Of a stretch of 64,000 nucleotides of DNA, positions 25,029-33,395 are shown piece by piece (positions within the stretch are counted from its first letter, which is position 1; each line of letters opens with the position of its first letter). Origin of the DNA: Chryseobacterium luquanense. Its GTDB lineage: Bacteria; Bacteroidota; Bacteroidia; Flavobacteriales; Weeksellaceae. The position numbers were made by a program, and so were the translations under genes. The notes beneath the pieces are model-generated. The model worked only from the letters and a program-made list of their open reading frames with translations. It was not told the DNA's origin and did no database searches. The stretch spans positions 78,257-142,256 of the forward strand of contig NZ_JAOVZV010000007.1 of assembly GCF_026460945.1 (NCBI RefSeq), read 5' to 3'.

Positions 25029-26099
25029 TTGAAAACTTCCGAAACAAAAAAATACCGACAATATATATTAAGTGCGCTTTCTGTACTCACCGTTTCTGTG
25101 CTTTGTTTTTTGATACGAAATGAAATCAACTACAGAGTTTCAGCATTGATACTTTTATTGACAGTTTCAGTCATTGCAATGCTTTTTGATATTTTTCCGG
25201 TGCTTTTAGCAGCTTTTTTAAGTGCACTGATCTGGAATTTTCTTTTTATTGAGCCTCAATTTACTCTGGAAATTCGAAGTACTGAAGATCTTTTAATGTT
25301 TCTCTCTTACTTTTTTGTTGCTTTATTAAATGCTGTTTTAACCTTTAAAATAAGACAGGCCGAGCGAAAAGCCAGGGATAAAGAAGAAAAAGAACAAACC
25401 ATAAAACTTTACAACACCCTTTTAAACTCACTTTCTCACGAATTGAGAACCCCAATTGCCACAATTTTAGGAACTGTTGATACATTAAAAGACTCCAATG
25501 AAAAACTAAATCCTACACAACGATTGGATTTATTTAATGATATTGACATTGCAACCGTCCGCCTCAACCGACAAGTGGAAAATATTCTCAACATGAGCCG
25601 CATTGAAAGCGGAATTTTAAAGCCAAAATCAGATTGGTGCGATATGAATGAACTGATAAATTCTGTTATTCAGAAAATCGAAAATTGTAATGGTCATCAA
25701 TTAAATTATAACGTTGATGAAAATCTTCCCCTTTTTAAATTGGATATAGGTTTTACCGAACAGATTTTGCTCAATCTTTTGCATAATGCCGTTCAATACA
25801 CTCCACCAAATTCAATTATAGCAATTAAAATTTCCCACGAATCTGAAAACTGCAAAATCATTATCTCAGACAACGGAAACGGAATACCGGAAAGTGAACA
25901 TCAATTAATTTTCGATAAATTCCGAAGACTTCCTGAAAGCAAAACTGGTGGAAGCGGATTAGGATTGTCCATCGTAAAAGGCTTTACAGAAGCTCAAAAT
26001 GGAACAATTTTCCTTCGGAATAATACTCCTAACGGAACAGTTTTTACGATTGAAATTCCTGCAGAAACCTCTTATATAAACCATCTGAAAAATGAATAA
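25029..26099 (+). CDS. KdpD-like sensor histidine kinase lacking the N-terminal KdpD/Usp domains
   Basis: 356 residues from a TTG start. Residues 10-108 hold four closely spaced membrane helices of the DUF4118 type that KdpD carries; then a short coiled coil (108-127), a HisKA domain with the phospho-acceptor His137 in NSLSHELRTP, and HATPase_c with NLLHNAVQYTPP, ISDNGNGIPESE and GGSGLGLSIVKGF. The N-terminal cytoplasmic KdpD and Usp domains of full KdpD (about 890 residues) are absent, so ATP/c-di-AMP inputs known from those domains are not available. Overlaps the response regulator gene by 8 bp. No kdpFABC genes follow; kup lies 2 kb downstream. Confidence 0.87.
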   Translation: MKTSETKKYRQYILSALSVLTVSVLCFLIRNEINYRVSALILLLTVSVIAMLFDIFPVLLAAFLSALIWNFLFIEPQFTLEIRSTEDLLMFLSYFFVALLNAVLTFKIRQAERKARDKEEKEQTIKLYNTLLNSLSHELRTPIATILGTVDTLKDSNEKLNPTQRLDLFNDIDIATVRLNRQVENILNMSRIESGILKPKSDWCDMNELINSVIQKIENCNGHQLNYNVDENLPLFKLDIGFTEQILLNLLHNAVQYTPPNSIIAIKISHESENCKIIISDNGNGIPESEHQLIFDKFRRLPESKTGGSGLGLSIVKGFTEAQNGTIFLRNNTPNGTVFTIEIPAETSYINHLKNE

Positions 26100-26772
26100 G
26101 TACGAAATTTTGGTCGTCGATGATGAAGTACAAATCAGAAAACTGCTTCAGATTACTTTGGAAAGCAATGATTATAAAGTTCGTCTCGCAACTACGGGAA
26201 AAGAAGCGCAAATTTCAGCAGCCAATCATCCACCCGAGCTGATTATTCTCGACCTCGGACTCCCCGATAAAAGTGGTCATATCGTACTGAAAGAACTTCG
26301 GGAATGGTACAATAAATCAATTATTATTCTTTCGGTCATTGATAACGAAGAAGATATTGTTTCGGCTTTGGATAATGGTGCTACAGACTATTTAACGAAG
26401 CCTTTCCGCACTGCTGAACTCATGGCAAGAATTCGTTCTGCCATCCGAAGAAACAGCACTGAAAACGACGAGTCCAACATCAAAATTGGAGAACTGGAAA
26501 TTGATATCATTTCCCGAACCGCTAAAAAGAATAATGAAGTACTGAAACTGACTTCCACAGAATTTAATTTACTTTCTCTTTTTGCCCGAAATGAAGGCAG
26601 GGTTTTAACGCATCAATTTATTTTAAAAGAAATCTGGGGCGTCGGTTTTCAGACCGAAACTCAATATTTACGCGTTTTTGTCGGAACTTTGCGTAAGAAA
26701 ATTGAAGACAATCCCAATCATCCGAAGTATATTGTGACGGAAAGTGGAGTGGGGTATCGGTTTGGGAAGTGA
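26092..26772 (+). CDS. KdpE-like response regulator (OmpR/PhoB class)
   Basis: 226 residues: receiver domain with the acidic pocket Asp10/Asp11, phospho-acceptor Asp54 in IILDLGLPD and Lys103 in LTKPF, then a winged-helix DNA-binding domain (LTSTEFNLLSLFARNEGRVLTHQFILKEIWG, ending VTESGVGYRFGK). The sequence resembles KdpE. Coupled to the kinase by an 8-bp overlap. The shared TTTATA direct-repeat sites before the kinase gene and before kup are good candidates for its targets, which is an inference. Confidence 0.9.
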   Translation: MNKYEILVVDDEVQIRKLLQITLESNDYKVRLATTGKEAQISAANHPPELIILDLGLPDKSGHIVLKELREWYNKSIIILSVIDNEEDIVSALDNGATDYLTKPFRTAELMARIRSAIRRNSTENDESNIKIGELEIDIISRTAKKNNEVLKLTSTEFNLLSLFARNEGRVLTHQFILKEIWGVGFQTETQYLRVFVGTLRKKIEDNPNHPKYIVTESGVGYRFGK

Positions 26773-26864
26773 AATAGAATTATAAATGACTCTATAATTT
26801 ATAAATTTTTCCAATAATATATAATCAAAAAAATAGGAACAAAATAAGATCTTAATTTATTAAA

Positions 26865-28070
26865 CTATCCCTTATTACTTTTTAACAATATTTCTATCAT
26901 TTCTTTATAGTAACCTTCCTTGTCTAATTCATTTACTTTTAAATAATATTCATTTCCTAATTCAATATTCCCTTTATCAACTTTAAGATAATTAGCATAC
27001 ATTAAAATTGCAGGTATGTAATTTTGATTTACAGATATTTGGACATGCTTTATGAATTTTGATTTATCTTTTAAACGATAGATGCTGGCTAGGTTACTGT
27101 GTGCTTTGTAATTATTTGCATCAAATTTTAGAATACTTTCATTAATTTCTATGGCCTTATCAATATTTTTAAAATGGTTTTTATATAATACACCTAAATT
27201 TAATAATGGCATTTCAGCAAATGGATCAGCTAAAATTGCATTTTCATATGCATATTTAGCTTCATCATAATTACAATATTGTATTTCATAAACCTGTCCC
27301 AAGTTATTCCAAGCAGAGACATTTAGATTATTAAGTTCAATGGCTTTTTTGTAATTCTCCACAGCTTTTTCTTTCTGTTTTAAATCTTTATACGCTGTAG
27401 CTTTTATACCGTAGCAAAAAGAATTTTCGAATTTATAGGTTTTAATAAACTTATTAATTTTACTTAATTTTTTATTTGGATTTTTTTCAATCTCAATAGG
27501 AATTAATTGTAATAATTTCTCATCGTCTGGTTGTATTTTTACTTTATCTAATAATTCTTTATATGAGTTAGAAAATAATTTTGAAGGTGTTATAACAAGT
27601 ATATCCTTTAATTTTGTAAGAAATGAATCAATATTTTGAGTGATAATTTTAATGTTTTTAAGTTCTTCTAATGATGAAATAGCATTCGTAATATCAATGT
27701 CTGCTATGCTTTGCGAAATAACTTTATCTTTTTCTTGCCAATATTTTACATATTCAATTCTATCAATTATATCATAATATTTCGCATCGATATTGATTGG
27801 TAAAATTTTGTTCCAAATTGATTTTTCATCTTTTAGTAACTGCATAACCTCAAACATACAATTTACAGATTTAAGATAATCTTTAGAAATTAATAAAATT
27901 GAGTATTTTGAATCTCTTATTTTAAACATAAAATCTTTTAAACTATCCTTGTATTTTACTTCATGATTATCTTTAAGAATTTTTAAACCTATTAAAGTTA
28001 ATTCTGAATAAATTTTATCAGCAATATCTTTATTATTCCATGAATAAGATATAAAAATGTCATGATCCAT
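26865..28070 (-). CDS. TIR domain protein with C-terminal TPR repeats
   Basis: 401 residues. Residues 1-140 form a TIR domain (HDIFISYSWNNKDIADKIYSEL; then the segment SKDYLKSVNCMFEV with Ser62, Tyr65, Ser68, Cys71 and Glu74). Glu74 sits where NAD-cleaving TIR domains keep the catalytic glutamate. Residues about 210-390 hold TPR-type helical repeats (AVENYKKAIELNNLNVSAWNNLGQVYEI; YAYENAILADPFAEMPLLNLGVLY; AIEINESILKFDANNYKAHSNLASIY). No signal peptide. The gene is clearly more AT-rich than the kinase and kup genes on either side and lies on the opposite strand, so it looks like an insertion. Role in phage defence is plausible but unproven. Confidence 0.87.
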   Translation of the reverse strand: MDHDIFISYSWNNKDIADKIYSELTLIGLKILKDNHEVKYKDSLKDFMFKIRDSKYSILLISKDYLKSVNCMFEVMQLLKDEKSIWNKILPINIDAKYYDIIDRIEYVKYWQEKDKVISQSIADIDITNAISSLEELKNIKIITQNIDSFLTKLKDILVITPSKLFSNSYKELLDKVKIQPDDEKLLQLIPIEIEKNPNKKLSKINKFIKTYKFENSFCYGIKATAYKDLKQKEKAVENYKKAIELNNLNVSAWNNLGQVYEIQYCNYDEAKYAYENAILADPFAEMPLLNLGVLYKNHFKNIDKAIEINESILKFDANNYKAHSNLASIYRLKDKSKFIKHVQISVNQNYIPAILMYANYLKVDKGNIELGNEYYLKVNELDKEGYYKEMIEILLKSNKG

Positions 28071-28165
28071 AAAGTGTTTTAATTTTATGTAATAATTAAA
28101 GTTAAAATTATCATTTTTTTGCTAAATGAACAACTTATAATTCATTGTTTTTTGAAATCTTTATC

Positions 28166-28182
28166 TTTATAAAATCTTTATA
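28166..28182 (+). promoter_or_regulatory. KdpE-like operator before kup
   Basis: The same 17 bases as at 24974-24990. Here the downstream half reads TTTATACAACCCACCC, even closer to the E. coli kdp operator as I recall it. A further TTTATC lies at 28160. It lies 76 bp before the kup GTG. Confidence 0.5.
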
Positions 28183-28257
28183 CAACCCACCCAAAACTTT
28201 ACATTTTACCAACAGATTTCAGAGCAATTTTGTACCTGAAAATTAAATGTAAAATTT

Positions 28258-30201
28258 GTGAAAACAGACATTAAACAAAAAGTTACGCTCGCTTCGTTGG
28301 TGGTAGCTTTGGGAATTATTTATGGCGATATCGGTACAAGTCCGTTGTATACTTTTAAAGCGATTATCGGGGAAAGAAACATCAGTGAAATATTGGTTTT
28401 AGGCGGAGTTTCCTGCATTTTCTGGACTTTGGTTCTACAAACATCTGTAAAATATGTCTGGCTCACCTTGAAAGCCGATAACCAAGGCGAAGGCGGAATT
28501 TTCTCCCTTTATTCTTTAGTCAGAAGATATGGTAAAAAAATGGTGATTCCCACGATGATTGGTGCAGCTGCATTGTTAGCTGACGGAATTATCACACCCG
28601 CCGTTTCGGTGACTTCGGCAATTGAAGGTTTGGGAATTATCAAAGGAGTAGAACACGTTCCCGTTGTCCCGATTGTGATTGCGGTCATTTCTCTCATTTT
28701 CTTTTTGCAGCGTTTCGGAACTCAGAATGTCGGTCGGGCTTTTGGCCCAATTATGATGGTTTGGTTTACGGTTTTGCTGGTTTTGGGAGTAAGTCAGATT
28801 GTGCATTATCCATCGGTGATCAAGGCTTTAAATCCGTATTACGCTTACGAACTTTTATCGCAGTATCCTAAAGGTTTTTGGCTTTTGGGAGCGGTATTTT
28901 TGTGTACGACCGGAGCGGAAGCTTTGTACTCAGATTTGGGGCATTGCGGAAGAGAAAATATCAGAATTACCTGGGGATTTGTAAAAGTTTGCCTGATTGT
29001 GAATTATCTCGGACAGGCATCTTGGCTTCTTCATCAGGGAAGTCCTTTATTAGAAGGTAGAAATCCGTTTTTTGAAATGATGCCTTCATGGTTTTTGATT
29101 CCGGGAGTGATTGTTTCTACTTTGGCAGCAATTGTGGCTTCTCAGGCTTTGATTAGTGGCTCATTTACTTTAATCAATGAAGCCATTAACTTAAATTTCT
29201 GGCAAAGAGTAGCGATAAAACAACCTACCGAAACGAAAGGACAAATTTATATTCCGAGTGTAAATAATCTGTTATGGATAGGTTGCGTTCTCGTTGTTTT
29301 GTATTTTCAAACGTCTTCAAGAATGGAAGCTGCGTACGGTTTAGCCATTACTTTAGCGATGATGATGACCACATTTTTGCTTTCCTATTTCTTAATTTAT
29401 AAATTGAAATGGAATAAAATTTTTGTCTTTTCATTGCTCTTAGTTTTTGCGATTATTGAAATTTCATTTTTTATAGCCAATTTGGTTAAATTCCAGGAAG
29501 GCGGTTATATCACGGTTTTTGTCGGTGGAATCTTTTTTATGGTGATGTACGTCAGTTATTTTGGTCGAAAAATCAACAACCGGTACACCAAATTTACAGA
29601 CCTAGGAAAGTTTGCCAATCAGATTGTAGATTTAAGTCACGATACCGAAATTCCTAAATATACAACGCATCTTATTTATTTAACGAAAGCAGATAGAAGA
29701 GATCAGATTGAAGAAAAGATTATCAACTCTATTTTTGATAAAAAGCCTAAAAGAGCCGATGTGTATTGGTTTTTCCATATCAACCGCACCAATCATCCTT
29801 ATACTTTAGATTATGAAGTTTCTGAATTGGTTGATGATAAAGTTATAAAAATTGTCCTGAATATCGGCTTTAGAATTCAGCCAAGAACTGAACTGTATTT
29901 CGAGAAAATTATTGATGATTTAATTGCTAATAAAGAGCTCAATCTCCACCTCAGAAACAACGGGACTACAAAGTATAATCCCACCATTGACTTTAAATTT
30001 ATTTTACTGGAAAAATTTCTTTCCGTTGAAAACGAATTTGCTTTAAAAGAAGGAATTATCCTCAATTCTTATTTCTTCCTAAAACGTTTCGGGCAGAAAG
30101 ATGAAGATGCTTTCGGGTTGGATAGAAATGATGTTTTGGTAGAGCATATTCCTTTGGTTTATCAGCCTATACAGGTTTTAAATTTAGAAAGGAAAGCTTA
30201 A
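28258..30201 (+). CDS. kup: KUP-family potassium uptake protein
   Basis: 647 residues from a GTG start at 28258 (the next in-frame options would remove the conserved N-terminus). Twelve hydrophobic segments in the first 440 residues, with family signatures LGIIYGDIGTSPLYT (18-32), KADNQGEGGIFSLYSL near 72-87, and ADGIITPAVSVTSAIEGL near 109-126. The hydrophilic C-terminal part (about 445-647) is cytoplasmic. It should import potassium with protons. The upstream region carries a KdpE-like operator shared with the kinase gene at 25029. No canonical -7 box, which suits positive control. Confidence 0.95.
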   Translation: MKTDIKQKVTLASLVVALGIIYGDIGTSPLYTFKAIIGERNISEILVLGGVSCIFWTLVLQTSVKYVWLTLKADNQGEGGIFSLYSLVRRYGKKMVIPTMIGAAALLADGIITPAVSVTSAIEGLGIIKGVEHVPVVPIVIAVISLIFFLQRFGTQNVGRAFGPIMMVWFTVLLVLGVSQIVHYPSVIKALNPYYAYELLSQYPKGFWLLGAVFLCTTGAEALYSDLGHCGRENIRITWGFVKVCLIVNYLGQASWLLHQGSPLLEGRNPFFEMMPSWFLIPGVIVSTLAAIVASQALISGSFTLINEAINLNFWQRVAIKQPTETKGQIYIPSVNNLLWIGCVLVVLYFQTSSRMEAAYGLAITLAMMMTTFLLSYFLIYKLKWNKIFVFSLLLVFAIIEISFFIANLVKFQEGGYITVFVGGIFFMVMYVSYFGRKINNRYTKFTDLGKFANQIVDLSHDTEIPKYTTHLIYLTKADRRDQIEEKIINSIFDKKPKRADVYWFFHINRTNHPYTLDYEVSELVDDKVIKIVLNIGFRIQPRTELYFEKIIDDLIANKELNLHLRNNGTTKYNPTIDFKFILLEKFLSVENEFALKEGIILNSYFFLKRFGQKDEDAFGLDRNDVLVEHIPLVYQPIQVLNLERKA

Positions 30202-30211
30202 TGTTTTTGAA

Positions 30212-30335
30212 CCATTAAGAGATTTAAGAAGTTGAAAATTATTAAGTTGAGATTGGCTTTAAGTTTCAATTTTCTCAAAGAAAATATTGATTTTCTTAAT
30301 TAATTTTAACAACTTAAGAATTCTTAATAATTTAA
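30212..30335. repeat. AT-rich imperfect inverted repeat after kup
   Basis: Words built on TTAAG on the left (ATTAAGA, TTTAAGA, TTAAGTTGA) face CTTAA words on the right (TTTTCTTAATT, ACTTAAGAATTC), so the 120-bp gap can fold back loosely. The 7-base phase is poor here. Otherwise nothing in this stretch. Confidence 0.35.
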
Positions 30336-30348
30336 ATTATAAACAAAA

Positions 30349-30374
30349 AAACTCTCAGAATAATCTGAGAGTTT
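30349..30374 (-). terminator. Terminator of ffh
   Basis: An 11-bp perfect stem (AAACTCTCAGA with TCTGAGAGTTT) with a run of Ts on the minus strand; may also stop read-through from kup. Confidence 0.85.
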
Positions 30375-30396
30375 ATATTTATAGAAATCTGTTCAA

Positions 30397-31758
30397 TTAT
30401 TTTCCGAACATTCCACCCATTCCTGGCATATTTGGCATTTTGCTCATCATCTGCATCATCTGTTTTCCTTGAGGTCCCTGCATCATCTTCATCATTTTTC
30501 CCATTTGGTCAAATTGTTTCATTAATGCGTTTACATCTTCAATTTTTCTTCCTGCTCCTTTCGCAATTCTGTTTTTTCTCTGAGTATTGATAATAGAAGG
30601 TCTTCTTCTTTCATCCGGAGTCATAGAATGGATGATTGCTTCAATATGTTTAAATGCATCATCACTAATTTCAACATCTTTAATGGCTTTTCCAACTCCC
30701 GGGATCATTCCCATCAAGTCTTTCATATTCCCCATTTTTTTGATCTGATTGATTTGCTTTAAGAAATCATCAAAACCAAATTCGTTTTTAGCGATTTTTT
30801 TGTGAAGTTTTTTTGCTTCTTCTTCGTCAAATTGCTCCTGAGCTCTTTCTACTAAGGAAACAACGTCTCCCATTCCTAAAATTCTGTCGGCCATCCTTTC
30901 CGGGTAGAAAAGGTCTAAAGCTTCCATTTTCTCACCTGTAGAAATGAATTTAATTGGCTTTTCAACTACTGAACGAATTGTAAGAGCAGCTCCACCACGA
31001 GTATCACCGTCTAATTTCGTTAAAACAACTCCGTCAAAATTTAAAGTATCATTGAAGGCTTTTGCCGTATTTACCGCATCCTGACCTGTCATTGAATCTA
31101 CTACGAAAAGTGTTTCATTTGGTTGAATGGTTGTATGAACAACTTTAATTTCGTTCATCATCTGCTCATCAATCGCCAAACGACCTGCTGTATCGACGAT
31201 TACAATATCGTGACCGTTTGATTTTGCAAAAGCAATCGCATTTTTAGCAATACTTGCAGGATCTACAGAACCTTCCTCCGTGAAAACCGGAACTCCGATT
31301 TGTCCACCAAGAACTTTCAACTGATCAATTGCAGCAGGACGATAAACGTCACAAGCCACCAATAAAGGCTTTTTTGTTCTTTTCGTTTTTAAATAATTAG
31401 CAAGCTTTCCGGAAAAAGTTGTTTTACCAGAACCTTGAAGACCGGCAATCAAAATAACAGAAGGTTTTCCTGAAAGATTAATTCCTTCCTGAGAACCACC
31501 CATTAAATCTACCAACTCGTCGTGAACGATTTTCGTCATCAACTGTCCCGGAGTAAGCGAAGTAAGAACGTTTTGTCCTAAAGCTTTATCCTGAACTCTT
31601 TTGGTAAGATCTTTAGCAACTTTATAGTTAACATCGGCATCTACCAATGCTCTACGAATCTCTTTTACGGTTTCCGCAACGTTGATTTCAGTAATTTTTC
31701 CACGTCCGGAAATATTATGAAGGGCTTTGTCTAATTTATCCTGTAAACTATTAAACAT
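30397..31758 (-). CDS. ffh: Signal recognition particle protein Ffh
   Basis: 453 residues. N domain (1-90), GTPase G domain with GLQGSGKTT (106-114), DTAGRLAIDEQ near 190-200, TKLDGDTRGG near 247-256, and a Met-rich M domain (from about 300) ending MMQGPQGKQMMQMMSKMPNMP, which binds signal peptides and 4.5S RNA. It targets nascent membrane proteins to FtsY. Single minus-strand gene with a -7 box 23 bp before its ATG. Confidence 0.97.
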   Translation of the reverse strand: MFNSLQDKLDKALHNISGRGKITEINVAETVKEIRRALVDADVNYKVAKDLTKRVQDKALGQNVLTSLTPGQLMTKIVHDELVDLMGGSQEGINLSGKPSVILIAGLQGSGKTTFSGKLANYLKTKRTKKPLLVACDVYRPAAIDQLKVLGGQIGVPVFTEEGSVDPASIAKNAIAFAKSNGHDIVIVDTAGRLAIDEQMMNEIKVVHTTIQPNETLFVVDSMTGQDAVNTAKAFNDTLNFDGVVLTKLDGDTRGGAALTIRSVVEKPIKFISTGEKMEALDLFYPERMADRILGMGDVVSLVERAQEQFDEEEAKKLHKKIAKNEFGFDDFLKQINQIKKMGNMKDLMGMIPGVGKAIKDVEISDDAFKHIEAIIHSMTPDERRRPSIINTQRKNRIAKGAGRKIEDVNALMKQFDQMGKMMKMMQGPQGKQMMQMMSKMPNMPGMGGMFGK

Positions 31759-31780
31759 ATTAATTGTAAATTATAGTGTG

Positions 31781-31788
31781 CAAAAATA
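31781..31788 (-). promoter_or_regulatory. -7 element for ffh
   Basis: Minus strand TATTTTTG, 23 bp before the ATG. Confidence 0.6.
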
Positions 31789-31894
31789 GGGAATTTCATT
31801 CAGCTATAAAAGCGGTATTGAATGTTTTTGGTTTGCAATGTCTTAGAATGATTTGTAGAACATCATTTTTCCATTGAGATTTTTCATTTTATTA

Positions 31895-32725
31895 TTAATT
31901 TGTTACCAAGAGATTTCTTGCGGCTTTTTCGCTGCATTTTTGATATTTTGAGTATGCTTTTGCGGCTCTTGTTCTGATTTGTTCGTTGTTTTCATTCAAT
32001 ACATAACCTGAAATTGCATCATGTAAAGTGTATGCTTCCGGGCTCATCAATCCCGTTGTCCAAACCAAAGGATTTACATTAGATTTTGCTAAATGTGGTG
32101 CAAAATATTTCTTGCTGTAACACGCCAGAATGATGACGTCACGTTTTTCTTTATCTGTGTTTTCGAAAGTTTCGTTGAGCTGGAAGTCCATTAAACCATC
32201 GTGTCCTATATAAGCTAATAATTTTGAATTTCCGCCGATTCCGATTGTAGTTTTTCCTATCTTTAATGTGTCCTTAGATTTTCCGGAGCTGCTGTTGAGA
32301 AAATCAATGGTAGATTCTTTGATGAATTTGCCATCATAGGCATCGGCAACCAAATAGAAATTTTTTGTGACGTGTTTGAAAATAATTCTTTCTAATTTTT
32401 CAGATTTTAATTTTCTACTTTCTATCAATTTCCATTCTTTACTTTTTTTGAAATAAGAACGTACTCCAAAAGCGCAACCCCAGTATAGATTATTATCTGG
32501 GTCTTGTCCGTTTCCAATTTTTTCAGGAACCGGAACAATTCCCTGGTATTTATTATCACATAAGGCTACAAAAATGTGAATAGTTTTGGTATCAGAATTA
32601 AAAGAAATATTTTTCTTTTCTGCAGATTTATTTTTTGAAGTTAATGTTTTACTCTGTGTCTCATTACTACAAGCCAGGAATAGTAAACTTAAAAATAATA
32701 AGGGAAAGTGGAGGAGTTTCATCAT
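31895..32725 (-). CDS. Lipoprotein with a possible caspase-like His/Cys pair, unknown
   Basis: 276 residues. Lipoprotein signal peptide with lipobox LFLAC (Cys19), then a Lys/Ser-rich linker (20-45). I do not recognise a named family. The middle contains YIGHDGLMDF (His175) and, after 26 residues, DVIILACYSKKYF (Cys202), each at the end of a predicted hydrophobic strand. This layout resembles the GH-G and D/ACxS segments of caspase/clostripain-fold cysteine peptidases, but the second residue pattern is not exact, so a peptidase role is only a hypothesis. Single gene with no clear -7 box. Confidence 0.7.
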   Translation of the reverse strand: MMKLLHFPLLFLSLLFLACSNETQSKTLTSKNKSAEKKNISFNSDTKTIHIFVALCDNKYQGIVPVPEKIGNGQDPDNNLYWGCAFGVRSYFKKSKEWKLIESRKLKSEKLERIIFKHVTKNFYLVADAYDGKFIKESTIDFLNSSSGKSKDTLKIGKTTIGIGGNSKLLAYIGHDGLMDFQLNETFENTDKEKRDVIILACYSKKYFAPHLAKSNVNPLVWTTGLMSPEAYTLHDAISGYVLNENNEQIRTRAAKAYSKYQKCSEKAARNLLVTN

Positions 32726-32926
32726 TTTGTGAGAGGTTTGATTTTGAGTGATTATTTCAAATGTTCTTTAATCTTATTTTATGTCTTTCTCAAATATATA
32801 AAATTTAATGCATTAAATTAAAGCAGTGTTAGGCAATGATTCTATTCATGTGCAGAAATTCATTTTGTAAAGAAGCGTACATTTTTAAATTTTAAAATGT
32901 CGTTAACTGATATTGATAAATTTTGG

Positions 32927-32934
32927 TAGTTTTG
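32927..32934 (+). promoter_or_regulatory. -7 element, near-leaderless, for the membrane protein before atpB
   Basis: TAGTTTTG, then six bases, then the ATG at 32941. The leader would be 0-3 nt. Confidence 0.6.
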
Positions 32935-32940
32935 CAGCCA

Positions 32941-33309
32941 ATGGAAAAATTGATTGTTGTTTTAAAAGGATTAGGAATTTTTTTGCTGATGTCTGCTGTA
33001 TTATTTATTGTACAATGGCAATTGGCAGAAAAAAATGTGTTGGTGCTCAATTATAAAATCCATTTTCTAATATTTTTTGTTACGCTTATCAGTTTATTAA
33101 CGATTTTAATTGTTTTTGCCCTTGGAAAAAAGAATGTCATAGGGTTTATTTTCCTTGGGTTTGTCGTTTTTAAATTTTTCGCAATGGGTTATATTGCTGT
33201 ATTTCAGAAAGAATTTAGGTTGAATATTGTGCCTTACTTCGTTCTGTATTGGATCTACCTATTAATCGAAGTAGTTTTTGTTTTAAAATTAGTTAAAAAA
33301 CAAGACTAA
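32941..33309 (+). CDS. Small four-helix membrane protein at the AtpI position
   Basis: 122 residues from the ATG at 32941; a TTG at 32923 lies upstream of the -7 box and is rejected. Four hydrophobic helices (about 8-26, 39-60, 66-83 and 94-115) and a short basic tail. It looks like the DUF6168 group of flavobacterial proteins, though I am not certain of the number. Its place directly before atpB is where atpI sits in other bacteria, so a helper role in ATP synthase assembly is a fair guess. atpB has its own promoter, so the two may be separately expressed. Confidence 0.7.
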   Translation: MEKLIVVLKGLGIFLLMSAVLFIVQWQLAEKNVLVLNYKIHFLIFFVTLISLLTILIVFALGKKNVIGFIFLGFVVFKFFAMGYIAVFQKEFRLNIVPYFVLYWIYLLIEVVFVLKLVKKQD

Positions 33310-33359
33310 TATCATGTAATATAAAATTGAAGAATAACTAAAAATCGAATAAAAATTTA

Positions 33360-33367
33360 TATTTTTG
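33360..33367 (+). promoter_or_regulatory. -7 element for the atp operon
   Basis: TATTTTTG, 29 bp before the atpB ATG. Confidence 0.6.
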
Positions 33368-33395
33368 CAAAAATTTTAGAAATAAAAGTCTAGTC

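Noticed and set aside
26772..26864. Possible hairpin after the response regulator gene
   Set aside because: ATTATAAAT and ATTTATAA could pair, but they are pure A/T with a weak stem and are expected by chance at this composition.
25029..30201. A complete kdp operon
   Set aside because: No kdpF, A, B or C frames are present; the transporter here is KUP type.
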